DNA of 64,000 bases from Oscillospiraceae bacterium (GCA_020025305.1 JAHHSG010000006.1:32492-96491), one strand, 5' to 3'. Positions 33,335-42,364 are shown, counted from the first letter of the stretch. Numbers and translations are program-made. Notes: generated by a model not told the origin, from the sequence alone.

Positions 33335-34051
33335 CTACTTACTCTCAATACGGCAGGAAAACATCGTCTCTCCGCTCTCACTGACGCCTTGGGCCAGAAC
33401 GCAGTCCTCTCGGCGCTCCACCTGTATCCGCACCGGCACATCCAGCAAAAGCTCCCGGTGATAGTCCATCTGGAACTGGGTAACTTGTCGTTTTCCATCG
33501 GGATGCAGAGCATCCATCACAAAATCGGCATATCGGATATTATTCACATGACCGTTCAGATCCAGATGGCTAAAGGCAGGACACACCACATAGCCGTCCT
33601 CTGTGGAGGTGAAGCGGGGCACTTTGCTCATACGCCCTTCAAACAGTGTTTCCGTGCAGAACTCTCCCCCCGGATAGAGATTCTCCGCTGGCAGCACACG
33701 GCGCTTTTCGCTGTGTGCCATCACCCACTCAGAGGTGCCGATGACCAGCGTCCGCCCATCCTCCCCATAGATGGCGTACTCACGGCGATAGTTGATGCGG
33801 CTGGGCGGCAGCGGCCAAGTCCGCACCGTCACCATCTCGTTGCGATGCACTTCCCCCACCATTTGATATTTGACTTTGGTGATAACCCAGATCTTCTTCT
33901 CTTGGATCAGGTCAAAAAATCCCAGTCCCATCTCCTCGGCGTGTCGTCCCGCCACTTCTTGAAAGAGATCCAACACAGAGGATGGTCGGAGATGGTTATA
34001 GCGGTCAAAATCAGAGCCGCGCAGAGCGAAGCTCCTTTCAAATTGCAGCAT
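33335..34051 (-). CDS. Acyl-ACP thioesterase (FatA-like)
   Basis: A 238-residue double hot-dog thioesterase that hydrolyses acyl-ACP to release free fatty acids. The N-terminal half has DFDRYNHLRPSSVLDLFQE and KIWVITKVKYQM; the C-terminal hot-dog has the catalytic-type DLNGHVNNIRYADFVMDAL with Asp, Asn and His. ATG 34051 follows AAAGGGGAAG and overlaps the end of the upstream antiporter gene by 14 bases, so the two are coupled. A longer start at 34114 would run further into that gene. Confidence 0.9.
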   Translation of the reverse strand: MLQFERSFALRGSDFDRYNHLRPSSVLDLFQEVAGRHAEEMGLGFFDLIQEKKIWVITKVKYQMVGEVHRNEMVTVRTWPLPPSRINYRREYAIYGEDGRTLVIGTSEWVMAHSEKRRVLPAENLYPGGEFCTETLFEGRMSKVPRFTSTEDGYVVCPAFSHLDLNGHVNNIRYADFVMDALHPDGKRQVTQFQMDYHRELLLDVPVRIQVERREDCVLAQGVSESGETMFSCRIESK

Positions 34052-35267
34052 TCGTTTCTTCCCCTTTCTCAGATCCATGGTATAAAAGCCTCCGATAGCT
34101 GGCATCCATGCCAATCGCTCCCAGCGGCGCTGTAATCAATATGGAGAGCACCGCCACCGACAGCACCATCTGCCCGCAAGGCAGTCCCAGAGACAGCGGT
34201 ACCGATCCGATGGCCGCCTGCACGGTTGCTTTGGGCAGGTAGGCGATCACACAGTAGAGTCGCTCTTTCCTATTCAAATCTGTCCCCAACAAACATAATG
34301 CCACACCCACAGAGCGGAAGGCAAGACCGATTAAAATCATGGTCACGGCACCTAACCCCGCCTCCAGTGTGTAGCGGATATCCACAGCAGCTCCCACCAG
34401 GACAAAGAGTATCACCTCGGCTGCCAGCCAAAGCTTTCCGTATTTCTCCTGTAACCGGCGGCGCACCTCCGGTACGCTGCGCATAGCCAGTACTACGGAC
34501 ATGCTCATAATCCCCAGCAGCCCCGACACCGCCACAAGACCCTTCAGCCACTCTTCCACCGCCAGCAGCACAAAGGAAACGCCCAGCACGATGATGGTTT
34601 TCATGCTGTTGCGTATGAGATGACGGCGGGCATAGCTGGTCTCAAAGAGCCACGAGAGGAACCAGCCGCTCATGATTCCCATGCCAATCCCCAGCACAAT
34701 AGATATGGGGATATCCGCAAAGTCCAGTACATGAAGGGCTCCGCCTTGCGCCATCCCCACAAAGGCAGTGAAAAGCACAATGACGAATACATCGTCCAGT
34801 GAAGCACCCGCCAGAATCATCTGCGGGATACGCCGCTGCGTTCCGTAGCCCTCCTCTATCAGCTGTACCATCCTCGGCACCACCACCGCCGGCGACACGG
34901 CGCCCAGCACCGCACCCATGACAGCCGCTTCAATGCGGTTGACTCCCAGTACAACAGGAGCAAGCAATACAAAGGCTGCGATCTCAAAAACGGCAGGCAA
35001 GAAGGACAGCAGTACCGCCGGACGCCCCACTTTTTTAAGGTCACTTACATCCAGCGACAATCCTGCCTTGATAAGGATCATCACCAGTGCCATTTGCCGC
35101 AGCTCTGCAGAGATACCCAATATCTTCGGATCTAAAAAGTCCAGCACATACGGCCCCAGCACGATGCCGGTACACAGCATACCGATGATCCGCGGCAGAT
35201 GGATGCGCTGGCAGACAGCGGCCAAGCTAAGGCCCACGAGGAAAATCAAGGCAAGGGATGTTAACAT
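34038..35267 (-). CDS. CPA-type cation:proton antiporter
   Basis: A 409-residue membrane antiporter with about 12 segments of the Na+/H+ exchanger fold. Family features are RIIGMLCTGIVLGPYVLD, LSLDVSDLKKVG, the unwound-helix region AVLGAVSPAVVVPRM and ASLDDVFVIVLFT with the paired Asp residues that bind the cation. ATG 35267 follows GGAAGGAGAA; a longer reading from 35342 is unsupported. No RCK/TrkA-C domain is attached. It is upstream of the thioesterase in a two-gene operon. Confidence 0.88.
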   Translation of the reverse strand: MLTSLALIFLVGLSLAAVCQRIHLPRIIGMLCTGIVLGPYVLDFLDPKILGISAELRQMALVMILIKAGLSLDVSDLKKVGRPAVLLSFLPAVFEIAAFVLLAPVVLGVNRIEAAVMGAVLGAVSPAVVVPRMVQLIEEGYGTQRRIPQMILAGASLDDVFVIVLFTAFVGMAQGGALHVLDFADIPISIVLGIGMGIMSGWFLSWLFETSYARRHLIRNSMKTIIVLGVSFVLLAVEEWLKGLVAVSGLLGIMSMSVVLAMRSVPEVRRRLQEKYGKLWLAAEVILFVLVGAAVDIRYTLEAGLGAVTMILIGLAFRSVGVALCLLGTDLNRKERLYCVIAYLPKATVQAAIGSVPLSLGLPCGQMVLSVAVLSILITAPLGAIGMDASYRRLLYHGSEKGEETNAAI

Positions 35268-35553
35268 ACAATTCTCCTTCCGCAGGTGCAAAAAAGCCGA
35301 TGCTCCCTGCGATAAAATCACAGAAGTCATCAGCTTACACAAGCGGTTTAGGTTTCCCTTGGGAGAACTTCATTCCCAACAGTCATATTTTATGCGAGAA
35401 TCGAGAAAAAGTCAAGTTGCTTTTCCGTGTTTCCTCTGCAAAATGCCATGCTCTCATGCACACTGTTTTTCCTTTTACCGGGTATACGAAAGCGAGAAAG
35501 TGTGGTATCCTTGAAGTGGATTTACATTTCCCAGAAACGGAGGAATTTTCAAC

Positions 35554-37353
35554 ATGCCAAACACAAAAACCTTACAGCGCCATGAAATTCCGGAGGAATA
35601 TACATGGGATCTCCGGGATCTCTTCCCCACCGATCAGGCTTGGGAGCAGGAAAATGAGTCCCTGAAAGCCGCTGTGGACCGCTTCGCCCCTTATCATGGA
35701 AAGCTGGGTCAGGATGCACAAACCCTCCTTGACTACTTCCGTTTGGAGGACGAGATTGGTGTGCGGCTGGAGAAGCTTTACGGCTATGCCAACTGCAAAA
35801 GCGATCAGGACACCGCCGACAGCTTCTATCAGGACATGAAGGGCAAGGCGCTGGCCACCTGCGTAGCCTTCTCCAGCGCTTCTGCCTTCTCCGCCGCCGA
35901 AATCATGTCCATCCCCGATGAGACTTTGGAGCGCTTTTACCATGACGAGCCCCAGCTGGAAGAGTACCGCCGCAGCCTCTATCAGATCCGCCGTCGGCGC
36001 GAACACATCCTATCTCCCGCCGAAGAGAAGCTGCTGGCTGCCGCCGGCGAGATGGCTGACTCCCCTGACAGCATCTCCGGAATCTTCCATAATGCCGATA
36101 TGAAGTACCCCGCCGTCAAGGACAGCGCCGATGAGGAGCATCCGCTCACCGATGCAGGTTACACGCTGCTGCTCCAGGGTAAGGATCGAACCCTGCGCCG
36201 CAACGCCTTTGAGGGATATTACCGTGCCCTCGGTCAGTTCCGAAACACCAATGCAGCCCTGCTGGATGCTCAGTTCCGTCAGCTGCGCTTTTTTGCCGAG
36301 GCACGCAAATATGACAGTACGCTCCGTGCGGCCCTCCATCGTACAGAGGTTCCCACGGAGGTCTATACCAACCTCATAGAGACCGTCCACGCAAACTTGG
36401 ATAAGATGTACGACTATGTGGCACTGCGCAAGGAACGCCTTGGCGTAGAAGAGCTCCACATGTATGACATCTACACTCCCATCGTGGCCGATGCTGACGA
36501 GAAGATCGACTTCAAGGAGGCCAAGGAGACGGTGCTGGAGGCACTCAGCGTACTGGGCGAGGACTACACCGCTCTTTTGAAAGAGGGCTTCTCCCACCGC
36601 TGGATTGATGTCTATTCCAATGTGGGCAAGCGCAGCGGTGCTTACTCCTCCGGCAGTTCCCGTCCCCATCCTTATGTGCTGCTGAACCAAAAGGACACGC
36701 TGGACAGCATGTTTACACTGGCCCATGAGATGGGGCACGCTCTTCACAGCTACTATAGCTGCAAATACCAGCCTGTCAACACCTCTGATTATGTGATCTT
36801 TGTGGCAGAGGTGGCCTCCACCTGCAACGAGGTGCTGCTGATGCGCCACCTGCTTAAAAAGACCACCGAGCCCAAGAAACGTGCCCACCTTCTCAACTAC
36901 TTCCTCGACCAGTTCCGCACCACTGTCTACCGCCAGACCATGTTTGCAGAGTTTGAACTGGAGATGGGCCGGATGTCCGAGGCTGGCATCACCCTGACAG
37001 CCGATGCACTCAGCGAGAAGTATCTGGCCCTCAACCAGCTCTACTACGGCCCGGACATGGTTTCCGACCCGCAGATTGCACTGGAATGGGCCCGCATCCC
37101 CCATTTCTACTATAACTACTATGTGTTCCAGTACGCTACCGGTTTTTCCGCTGCGGTGGCTATCGCGAACCGCATCCTCAGCATGGGGGACGAGGCGGTT
37201 CAGGATTATAAAAAGTTCCTCTCCGCCGGCAGCAGCACCGACCCCATCTCCCTTTTAAAGCTGGCCGGTGTGGATATGGGCAGTCCCGAGCCTGTCAACT
37301 CGGCGCTGCAGCTCTTTGGTGAACTGATTGAGGAACTGCGGAGCCTGTCATAA
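35554..37353 (+). CDS. pepF: Oligoendopeptidase F
   Basis: Cytoplasmic M3B zinc peptidase of 599 residues, full family length, cleaving peptides of roughly 7-17 residues. The zinc site HEMGH lies at residues 391-395 within TLAHEMGHALHSYYS, with the downstream glutamate in FVAEVASTCNEVLL. N-terminal recognition regions (DLRDLFPTDQAW) match PepF. ACGGAGGAA precedes the ATG. Monocistronic with a strong terminator. Confidence 0.95.
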   Translation: MPNTKTLQRHEIPEEYTWDLRDLFPTDQAWEQENESLKAAVDRFAPYHGKLGQDAQTLLDYFRLEDEIGVRLEKLYGYANCKSDQDTADSFYQDMKGKALATCVAFSSASAFSAAEIMSIPDETLERFYHDEPQLEEYRRSLYQIRRRREHILSPAEEKLLAAAGEMADSPDSISGIFHNADMKYPAVKDSADEEHPLTDAGYTLLLQGKDRTLRRNAFEGYYRALGQFRNTNAALLDAQFRQLRFFAEARKYDSTLRAALHRTEVPTEVYTNLIETVHANLDKMYDYVALRKERLGVEELHMYDIYTPIVADADEKIDFKEAKETVLEALSVLGEDYTALLKEGFSHRWIDVYSNVGKRSGAYSSGSSRPHPYVLLNQKDTLDSMFTLAHEMGHALHSYYSCKYQPVNTSDYVIFVAEVASTCNEVLLMRHLLKKTTEPKKRAHLLNYFLDQFRTTVYRQTMFAEFELEMGRMSEAGITLTADALSEKYLALNQLYYGPDMVSDPQIALEWARIPHFYYNYYVFQYATGFSAAVAIANRILSMGDEAVQDYKKFLSAGSSTDPISLLKLAGVDMGSPEPVNSALQLFGELIEELRSLS

Positions 37354-37384
37354 AAGTACACGGCAAAACAATTGGGTAAACGCT

Positions 37385-37424
37385 AAAAGAGGCGGCAGAG
37401 GAAATTCCTCTGCCGCCTTTTTTT
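37385..37424 (+). terminator. Terminator after pepF
   Basis: GGCGGCAGAGGAA (37391-37403) pairs with TTCCTCTGCCGCC (37405-37417), followed by TTTTTTT. The A-rich left flank lets it act for the convergent genes as well. Confidence 0.9.
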
Positions 37425-37600
37425 ATATCATTTCTTTTTCAAGAAAGCCTAAGAGACGCTCCCCTGTGGCTAAAAATACTTCCCGCTCCGCCGCAGTATG
37501 AAGGTCTATATGATTCTTCTCCGCCGCCTTGCGCTTAAAGTGCATGGGATTCGGCCGATCCTCCTCAGCAGCGCAGCCGATGGGGAAAAGCGCATGGGAC
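37423..37600 (-). pseudogene. Nitroreductase C-terminal remnant
   Basis: Directly behind the YbaK stop, the minus strand reads HALFPIGCAAEEDRPNPMHF and then KRKAAEK, which is the C-terminal end of a nitroreductase; the intact gene at 62579-63091 has ALFPIGYAAEDAAPSPRHFK there. The first about 130 residues, including the FMN-binding N-terminus, are gone, and the frame continues about 30 codons beyond the normal end. The intact pair at 62 kb has the same gene order, so this is a deletion derivative of a duplicated ybaK-nitroreductase operon. Confidence 0.7.
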
Positions 37601-38074
37601 TCATTCTTTGGTGATACAAGCAAATTTTGCATCCACCAGTTTTTCCAGTGCCCGGGGATCCAGCTCCACCTGCATCCCAATCTTGCCGCCGGAAACATAG
37701 ATGGTCTCCCAGCGCAAAGCACTCTCATCCACCACCGTGGGGAATACCTTCTTCATTCCCACCGGAGAGCATCCGCCGTGGACATAACCGGTCAGTCCCA
37801 GCAGTTCCTTTTGTTTGAGCATCTCAATTTTCTTAGCCCCCACAAGGGCAGCCCCCTTCTTGAGATCCAGTTCATGGTCTCCGGGCAGGCAGAAAACATA
37901 GTAACCCCGGTTGTGATCCGTGGTCACCAATGTTTTGAAGAGCCGATTGGCAGGCTGTCCAAAATAGGCGGCAACATCCACCGCCGCTACCGGCCCGTTG
38001 AGGGGATATTCCCGGATGGTGTAGCTCACCTTCTCCCGATCCAATATTCGCATTGCATTTGTCTTTGCAGCCAT
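37601..38074 (-). CDS. YbaK/EbsC family Cys-tRNA(Pro)-type deacylase
   Basis: A 157-residue trans-editing protein of the YbaK family, which removes cysteine from tRNA-Pro in known members. Motifs are VAAVDVAAYFG and RLFKTLVTTD (with the conserved lysine), the glycine-rich YVHGGCSPVGMKK and ETIYVSGGKIGMQVEL. I use ATG 38074 with GGGGGAAC upstream; a frame start at 38098 lacks a site. A paralogue of the same length lies at 62086. Its last codons (ITKE, stop) lie at the junction with the nitroreductase fragment. Confidence 0.88.
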   Translation of the reverse strand: MAAKTNAMRILDREKVSYTIREYPLNGPVAAVDVAAYFGQPANRLFKTLVTTDHNRGYYVFCLPGDHELDLKKGAALVGAKKIEMLKQKELLGLTGYVHGGCSPVGMKKVFPTVVDESALRWETIYVSGGKIGMQVELDPRALEKLVDAKFACITKE

Positions 38075-38307
38075 AGGTTCCCCCATATCCTTTGTCATCT
38101 TAGTTTTATCTATCCTCGTATTTGAGACTCTATCATCATAGTCCCAAACAAGACCATTGTCAATTTTCTATTTGCAAGGGACAGATATGTTCCAAAGCGG
38201 TCTCTCGCACTCTATGATATACCCCAGAATCTCATGAAAGGAGTGCTACGGTCTACTCCCCCATGTTCCCCGCTTTATGCCAAGATACGCCGCCGTAACG
38301 CCAACAT

Positions 38308-38348
38308 AAAAAGCGTAGGTCTTGCCTCTGGCTCCTCCTACGCTTTTT
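38308..38348 (-). terminator. Terminator of the ferredoxin gene
   Basis: AAAAAGCGTAGG (38308-38319) pairs with CCTACGCTTTTT (38337-38348), starting six bases beyond the ferredoxin stop. Confidence 0.8.
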
Positions 38349-38354
38349 ATGACT

Positions 38355-39050
38355 TTAACGAATATGGGCGCTCAAAATACGTCCATCCACGGAAAGAGTG
38401 ACCACCTGTGTTGGGATAGCCTTGCCGCTGTCCGTCAGAGCCTTGGCCACCGCCATTTCTATACCGCCGCAGCAAGGCACCTCCATGCGCAGTACCGTTA
38501 TGCTGCGAATATCGTTGCCGCGAACAATCTCTGTCAGCTTCTCACTGTAGTCTACACTGTCCAGCTTGGGACATCCCACCAACGTGATCTTCCCTCGCAT
38601 AAAGTCCTCGTGGATTCCTGCATAAGCATACGCTGTACAGTCCGCCGCAATGAGCAGATCCGCCCCTTCAAAATACGGAGCGTTCACCGGTACCAGCTTA
38701 ATCTGGCAGGGCCACTGTGCCAGTCGGGAGACACCCCGCTCCGTCTTGCCTGTGGTCTCCCGCCGCTCCGGGTCGAGCTTGCGCATCTGCTGCCCGGGAC
38801 ATCCGCCGGTCTTTTTCTGCATGTGTGCTGCCACGGCTTTTGCATCATAGGCAGCCGCCTCCCGTTCCACGAATGTGATCGCTCCGGTAGGACAGGTGGG
38901 CAAGCAGTCTCCCAAACCGTCACAGTAATCATCCCGCAGCAGTTTCGCCTTCCCGTCCACCATGCCAATCGCCCCCTCGTGGCAGGCAGCTGCACACGCG
39001 CCGCAGCCATTGCACTGCTCGGTATCAATTTGGATAATTTTTCGAATCAT
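38355..39050 (-). CDS. 4Fe-4S ferredoxin-type electron carrier protein
   Basis: A 231-residue iron-sulfur protein. The N-terminus holds one standard cluster motif (CNGCGACAAACHEGAI) and a second, irregular one (CDGLGDCLPTCPTGAI) with a wider spacing between the first cysteines. A linker with GGCPGQQ follows and then a 110-residue domain with AADCTAYAYAG, VGCPKLD and PCCGG, adding further cysteines. This architecture is common in anaerobic Clostridia next to Crp/Fnr regulators and hcp; no hcp gene is seen here. Divergent from the Crp/Fnr gene, with a shared palindrome between them. Confidence 0.82.
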   Translation of the reverse strand: MIRKIIQIDTEQCNGCGACAAACHEGAIGMVDGKAKLLRDDYCDGLGDCLPTCPTGAITFVEREAAAYDAKAVAAHMQKKTGGCPGQQMRKLDPERRETTGKTERGVSRLAQWPCQIKLVPVNAPYFEGADLLIAADCTAYAYAGIHEDFMRGKITLVGCPKLDSVDYSEKLTEIVRGNDIRSITVLRMEVPCCGGIEMAVAKALTDSGKAIPTQVVTLSVDGRILSAHIR

Positions 39051-39070
39051 AGATGTTTCTCCTTGTCAGA

Positions 39071-39129
39071 TTGAATTTGTAAGCCGAGTATACTATAATA
39101 AAAGCCACAAATCTGTTGTAATTACAACA
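39071..39129. promoter_or_regulatory. Promoter and palindromic operator between ferredoxin and Crp/Fnr genes
   Basis: On the plus strand TTGAAT (39071-39076), 17-base spacer, TATAAT (39094-39099) serve the Crp/Fnr gene. A perfect 16-base palindrome TGTTGTAATTACAACA (39114-39129) lies just after the start site. Read leftwards, its TTACAA is placed as a -35 for the ferredoxin gene. One regulator dimer here could control both genes. Confidence 0.65.
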
Positions 39130-39145
39130 AAGAGGAGGTTTGGGA

Positions 39146-39814
39146 ATGGAACTTTCCACCACATCCCTGTTTCGCGGCATATCGGAGGAAGACATTGCTT
39201 CCCTGCTGCACTGTCTGGGTGCGGCGCAGAAGCGGTATAAAAAGGGCAGCCTTCTTCTGGCAGAAGGCACGACCACCGAACACGTGGGCATGGTTCTAAG
39301 CGGGCGTGTCCTGCTCCAATACACGGATGTCTGGGGCACCTCCAGCGTCTTGGGCAGCGCCGGGCCGGGCGATGTCTTTGGGGAAGCCTACGCCTGCTGC
39401 CCGGACGAGCCGCTGCAAATCTCCGCTCTTGCCACAGAGGAAACCACCGTTCTCTTATTAAATGTAAACCGAGTGATACACGTCTGTCCCCACTCCTGCA
39501 CTTTCCACACCACACTGATCCAGAATTTACTGTCCGTCTGCGCCCACAAAAATTTGGAGCTCTCCCGCCGGATGCTGCATACCACGCCTAAGACCATTCG
39601 CGGGCGTCTGCTCTCCTATTTTTCCGAGTGTGTGAAGCTGTCTAAAAGCAACACATTTACCCTCCCCTATAACCGTCAGCAGCTAGCCGACTATCTGGGT
39701 GTGGATCGCAGTGCTTTGTGCAGTGAGCTTTCCAAGATGCAGAAGGACGGCCTTGTGCAGTATCATCGAAACCATTTTGAGATCTGTCAAGCAGAAGAAC
39801 TGCCATTTCTATGA
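39146..39814 (+). CDS. Crp/Fnr-family regulator
   Basis: A 222-residue regulator. The N-terminal cyclic-nucleotide-binding fold (KKGSLLLAEGTTTEHVGMVL, then GDVFGEAYACC) is followed by a dimer helix and a C-terminal HTH (RQQLADYLGVDRSALCSELS). Scattered cysteines (CLG, ACC, VCPHSC) are present but no clear Fnr four-cysteine cluster. ATG 39146 follows GAGGAGG. Its place opposite a ferredoxin gene recalls HcpR-like regulators of nitrosative stress, but the palindrome differs from the HcpR sites I know, so this is tentative. Confidence 0.85.
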   Translation: MELSTTSLFRGISEEDIASLLHCLGAAQKRYKKGSLLLAEGTTTEHVGMVLSGRVLLQYTDVWGTSSVLGSAGPGDVFGEAYACCPDEPLQISALATEETTVLLLNVNRVIHVCPHSCTFHTTLIQNLLSVCAHKNLELSRRMLHTTPKTIRGRLLSYFSECVKLSKSNTFTLPYNRQQLADYLGVDRSALCSELSKMQKDGLVQYHRNHFEICQAEELPFL

Positions 39815-39849
39815 AAGGACAGCAAATGGAGCAAATAGGAGAAAACGCA

Positions 39850-39887
39850 AAAATCCGGCTGCAGCAAAAGCATGGCAGCCGGATTTT
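39850..39887. terminator. Bidirectional terminator
   Basis: AAAATCCGGCTGC (39850-39862) pairs with GCAGCCGGATTTT (39875-39887); it lies between the convergent Crp/Fnr and P-type ATPase genes. Confidence 0.8.
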
Positions 39888-39900
39888 ATGAGAGTCTTAT

Positions 39901-42024
39901 TTACTTCTTCTCTTCATTTTGCGATGTCGGCAGCTGTGGAAATTGCCGACTCTCCGGCAGTGCGCTCATACTATGCAGGCTGATGGCCAGCGTGGATATG
40001 TTGTGCAGTGCAGCAGAGACCGCAGGGGCCAACAGGCCCATCAGTCCCAGTACAATCAACCCGCCGTTGAATCCGATGATAAAGCGGTAATTGGAGTGGA
40101 TACGCCGCATTAATCCTTGGGCAATCAGGCGCAGCTCCACCAGTTCCCACAGGTCATCCGCAGCAATGGTAATATCGGAGATTTCCCTTGCCAAAGCAGC
40201 CCCGTCACTAATGGATATCCCCACATCAGCCTCAGATAACGCCGGGGAGTCGTTGATTCCATCTCCCACCATGATCACCGTATGGCCTTCGGCACGCAGC
40301 GCCGAAATATAGTCGGCCTTATCAGCGGGAAGCACTTCGGCTCGGAAATCATCCACCGCCAGTCGTTCGGCAATGGTCTGTGCGGTACGATGCCCATCTC
40401 CGGTAAGCATCACTGTCCTCGCTATCCCCAGTTCTTTGAGGGTCCCCAGCACAGCAGCCGCCTCCCGGCGCAAAGGATCAGCAATACAAATGACAGCGAT
40501 CAGCTGACCACCGGCTGCCATGTAAAGATGCGAATATTCCTTGGGAAGATCCTCGAATTTTTGTCGATCCTCCGGGCAAACAACGCAATGCTCATCATCA
40601 AAGATAAAGTGGGCACTGCCAATCAGCACCCGCACGCCGTTTACCGAACTGGCAATGCCATGCGCCACCAAATATTCCACCTTGGTGTGAAATTCCTGAT
40701 GATCAATTCCCTGTTGTGCCGCCTCTTCCACAACAGCATTAGCCAGAGAATGAGGAAAATGTTCCTCCAGACAGGCTGCCAATCGCAGTATCTCCCGCTC
40801 ATCCTGATTGCAGAAAGGAATCACCTTGGCAACACGGGGGCAAGCATAGGTCAGCGTCCCGGTCTTATCAAAAACAATGGTATCGGCCTGCGCCATAGCC
40901 TCCAAAAATTTGCCGCCTTTGACGGTCATATGCCGCTTTCCCGCCTCACGCATGGCGGAGAGCACCGCCAATGGCATTGCCAGCTTCAACGCGCAGGAAA
41001 AGTCCACCATCAGCACTGACAAGGCGCGGGTCATATTGCCCGTGAGGCACAGTCCCAGCAGGCTCGTCCCCAGTGTATACGGCACCAGCTTATCCGCCAG
41101 ATGGGAAGCGCTTGCCTCAGCGGCCGACTTAAGCTGCTGGGAATCCTCGATCATCGATACGATCTGATCGTAGCGGCTTTGGCCGCTGACCTGTGTGACC
41201 TTCACAACACACTCGCCCTCTTCCACGATGGTCCCCGCATAAACCGTGCTGCCGGGATGACGTGCCACCGGGATAGACTCACCGGTGAGAGACGCCTGAT
41301 TGACCATGACTTCTCCCTCTGCCACTACCCCGTCCATAGGGATGGTGCTGCCTACCCGAACCACCACATGGTCACCGGAAGACACCTGGGAAATAGGCAG
41401 CAACGCCTCGCCGTTCTCTGTACGCACCCAAACACGATCCACATGTAAGGACATACAGCGGGCCAAATCATCTACAGAGCGCTTATGGGTCCATTCCTCC
41501 AGCAGCTCACCGATTTCCAGCAGGAACATAACCATCCCCGCAGTACTAAAGTCTCCACGGCAGGCCGAGATACTCACAGACAGGGCATCCAGCAGCTCCA
41601 CCTTCATCCGGCGCTGAAGCAGGCATTGCAATCCCCGGTACAGGAAAGGAACCATATGCCAGCATACCCGGAAGATACGGATGGGTGCAGGCATGAAGAG
41701 GCGGAAAAAGATTTTCTTTCCCACCAGCATCGTCAGCTTTTCCTCATATTCCCGATTTAAAAGACGGGAACTGTGATCCGACAGTACAACACGCTCCTCG
41801 GCACGCTTCCAGGAGAAGCCTGCCAGAGAGCGGATCACCTCGTCACGGGCACCACGGTAAGTGATGATAACGCAGCGGGTCCGCTCGTGCACCTTGATCT
41901 CCACCGCCCAAGGCTGCCGTCCCAGCCACTGCTCCAGAAGATCCGCCTGCTGCAAAGACATCTGCTTTATCAGAAGGGAAACACGCATACGTCCTTTGCT
42001 CTCATGCAAAATTTTAGCTTTCAT
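39901..42024 (-). CDS. P1B-type metal-transporting ATPase with SCA in place of CPx
   Basis: Heavy-metal-type P-ATPase of 707 residues. Phosphorylation motif DKTGTLTY (Asp386), phosphatase motif LTGES, and hinge GDGINDSPALSEADVG are intact. The N-terminal about 70 residues look like a degenerate metal-binding domain without CxxC. The transmembrane signature expected to be CPx reads FSCALKLAMP (Ser343-Cys344-Ala345), so the metal specificity is not copper/zinc-like by the usual rule. Its partner is the DUF6110 gene upstream, separated by a hairpin. Transported metal unknown. Confidence 0.88.
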   Translation of the reverse strand: MKAKILHESKGRMRVSLLIKQMSLQQADLLEQWLGRQPWAVEIKVHERTRCVIITYRGARDEVIRSLAGFSWKRAEERVVLSDHSSRLLNREYEEKLTMLVGKKIFFRLFMPAPIRIFRVCWHMVPFLYRGLQCLLQRRMKVELLDALSVSISACRGDFSTAGMVMFLLEIGELLEEWTHKRSVDDLARCMSLHVDRVWVRTENGEALLPISQVSSGDHVVVRVGSTIPMDGVVAEGEVMVNQASLTGESIPVARHPGSTVYAGTIVEEGECVVKVTQVSGQSRYDQIVSMIEDSQQLKSAAEASASHLADKLVPYTLGTSLLGLCLTGNMTRALSVLMVDFSCALKLAMPLAVLSAMREAGKRHMTVKGGKFLEAMAQADTIVFDKTGTLTYACPRVAKVIPFCNQDEREILRLAACLEEHFPHSLANAVVEEAAQQGIDHQEFHTKVEYLVAHGIASSVNGVRVLIGSAHFIFDDEHCVVCPEDRQKFEDLPKEYSHLYMAAGGQLIAVICIADPLRREAAAVLGTLKELGIARTVMLTGDGHRTAQTIAERLAVDDFRAEVLPADKADYISALRAEGHTVIMVGDGINDSPALSEADVGISISDGAALAREISDITIAADDLWELVELRLIAQGLMRRIHSNYRFIIGFNGGLIVLGLMGLLAPAVSAALHNISTLAISLHSMSALPESRQFPQLPTSQNEEKK

Positions 42025-42042
42025 TCTTATTACCTCACGAAA

Positions 42043-42067
42043 AATGGGAGCCGTGATTACGGCTCCC
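42043..42067 (-). terminator. Hairpin between DUF6110 and ATPase genes
   Basis: GGGAGCCGT (42046-42054) pairs with ACGGCTCCC (42059-42067); on the minus strand ATTTTTCG follows. It may partly stop transcription and reduce ATPase expression relative to the DUF6110 gene. Confidence 0.6.
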
Positions 42068-42094
42068 GCGAGAATTAAACCTAAGCCGGCTCAT

Positions 42095-42364
42095 TCAGGC
42101 CTCATCCTGAATGTCAGCCTCAGCCTCTTGGGCGGCCATCTCAGCGGCACGCTTCTCATTCAGTTCTTTGGCATCAGCCAGAATATCAGCGGCATTTTCC
42201 TGTACAGAGGTCACTGTTTCCATCACGCAGTCCTTGACACGCAGTCCTGCAGCGACCGCATTCACATAGGCTTTTTTTGCCTCACGAGAGGCCAGAAGCT
42301 TCAAACCAACAGAGCCAAACAATGTCCCTCCGGCAAACAGCGCTAACTTAGCATAATTACTCAT
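42095..42364 (-). CDS. DUF6110 family protein
   Basis: An 89-residue protein: N-terminal hydrophobic segment (ALFAGGTLFGSVGLKLLAS) followed by an amphipathic, mostly charged helical region and acidic tail. The pattern GSVGLKLLASREAKKAYVN fits DUF6110. ATG 42364 follows AAAGGAG; the frame is open further up to 42433 without support. Family members are typically next to metal P-type ATPases, as here, so it is probably an accessory, but no function is known. Confidence 0.75.
   Translation of the reverse strand: MSNYAKLALFAGGTLFGSVGLKLLASREAKKAYVNAVAAGLRVKDCVMETVTSVQENAADILADAKELNEKRAAEMAAQEAEADIQDEA

Noticed and set aside
36010..37104. A 364-codon open frame on the minus strand
   Set aside because: Antisense to pepF, whose coding sequence is unmistakable.
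38355..39814. Calling the Crp/Fnr protein HcpR
   Set aside because: The ferredoxin neighbour is suggestive, but no hcp gene is present and the palindrome is not the site I would expect.
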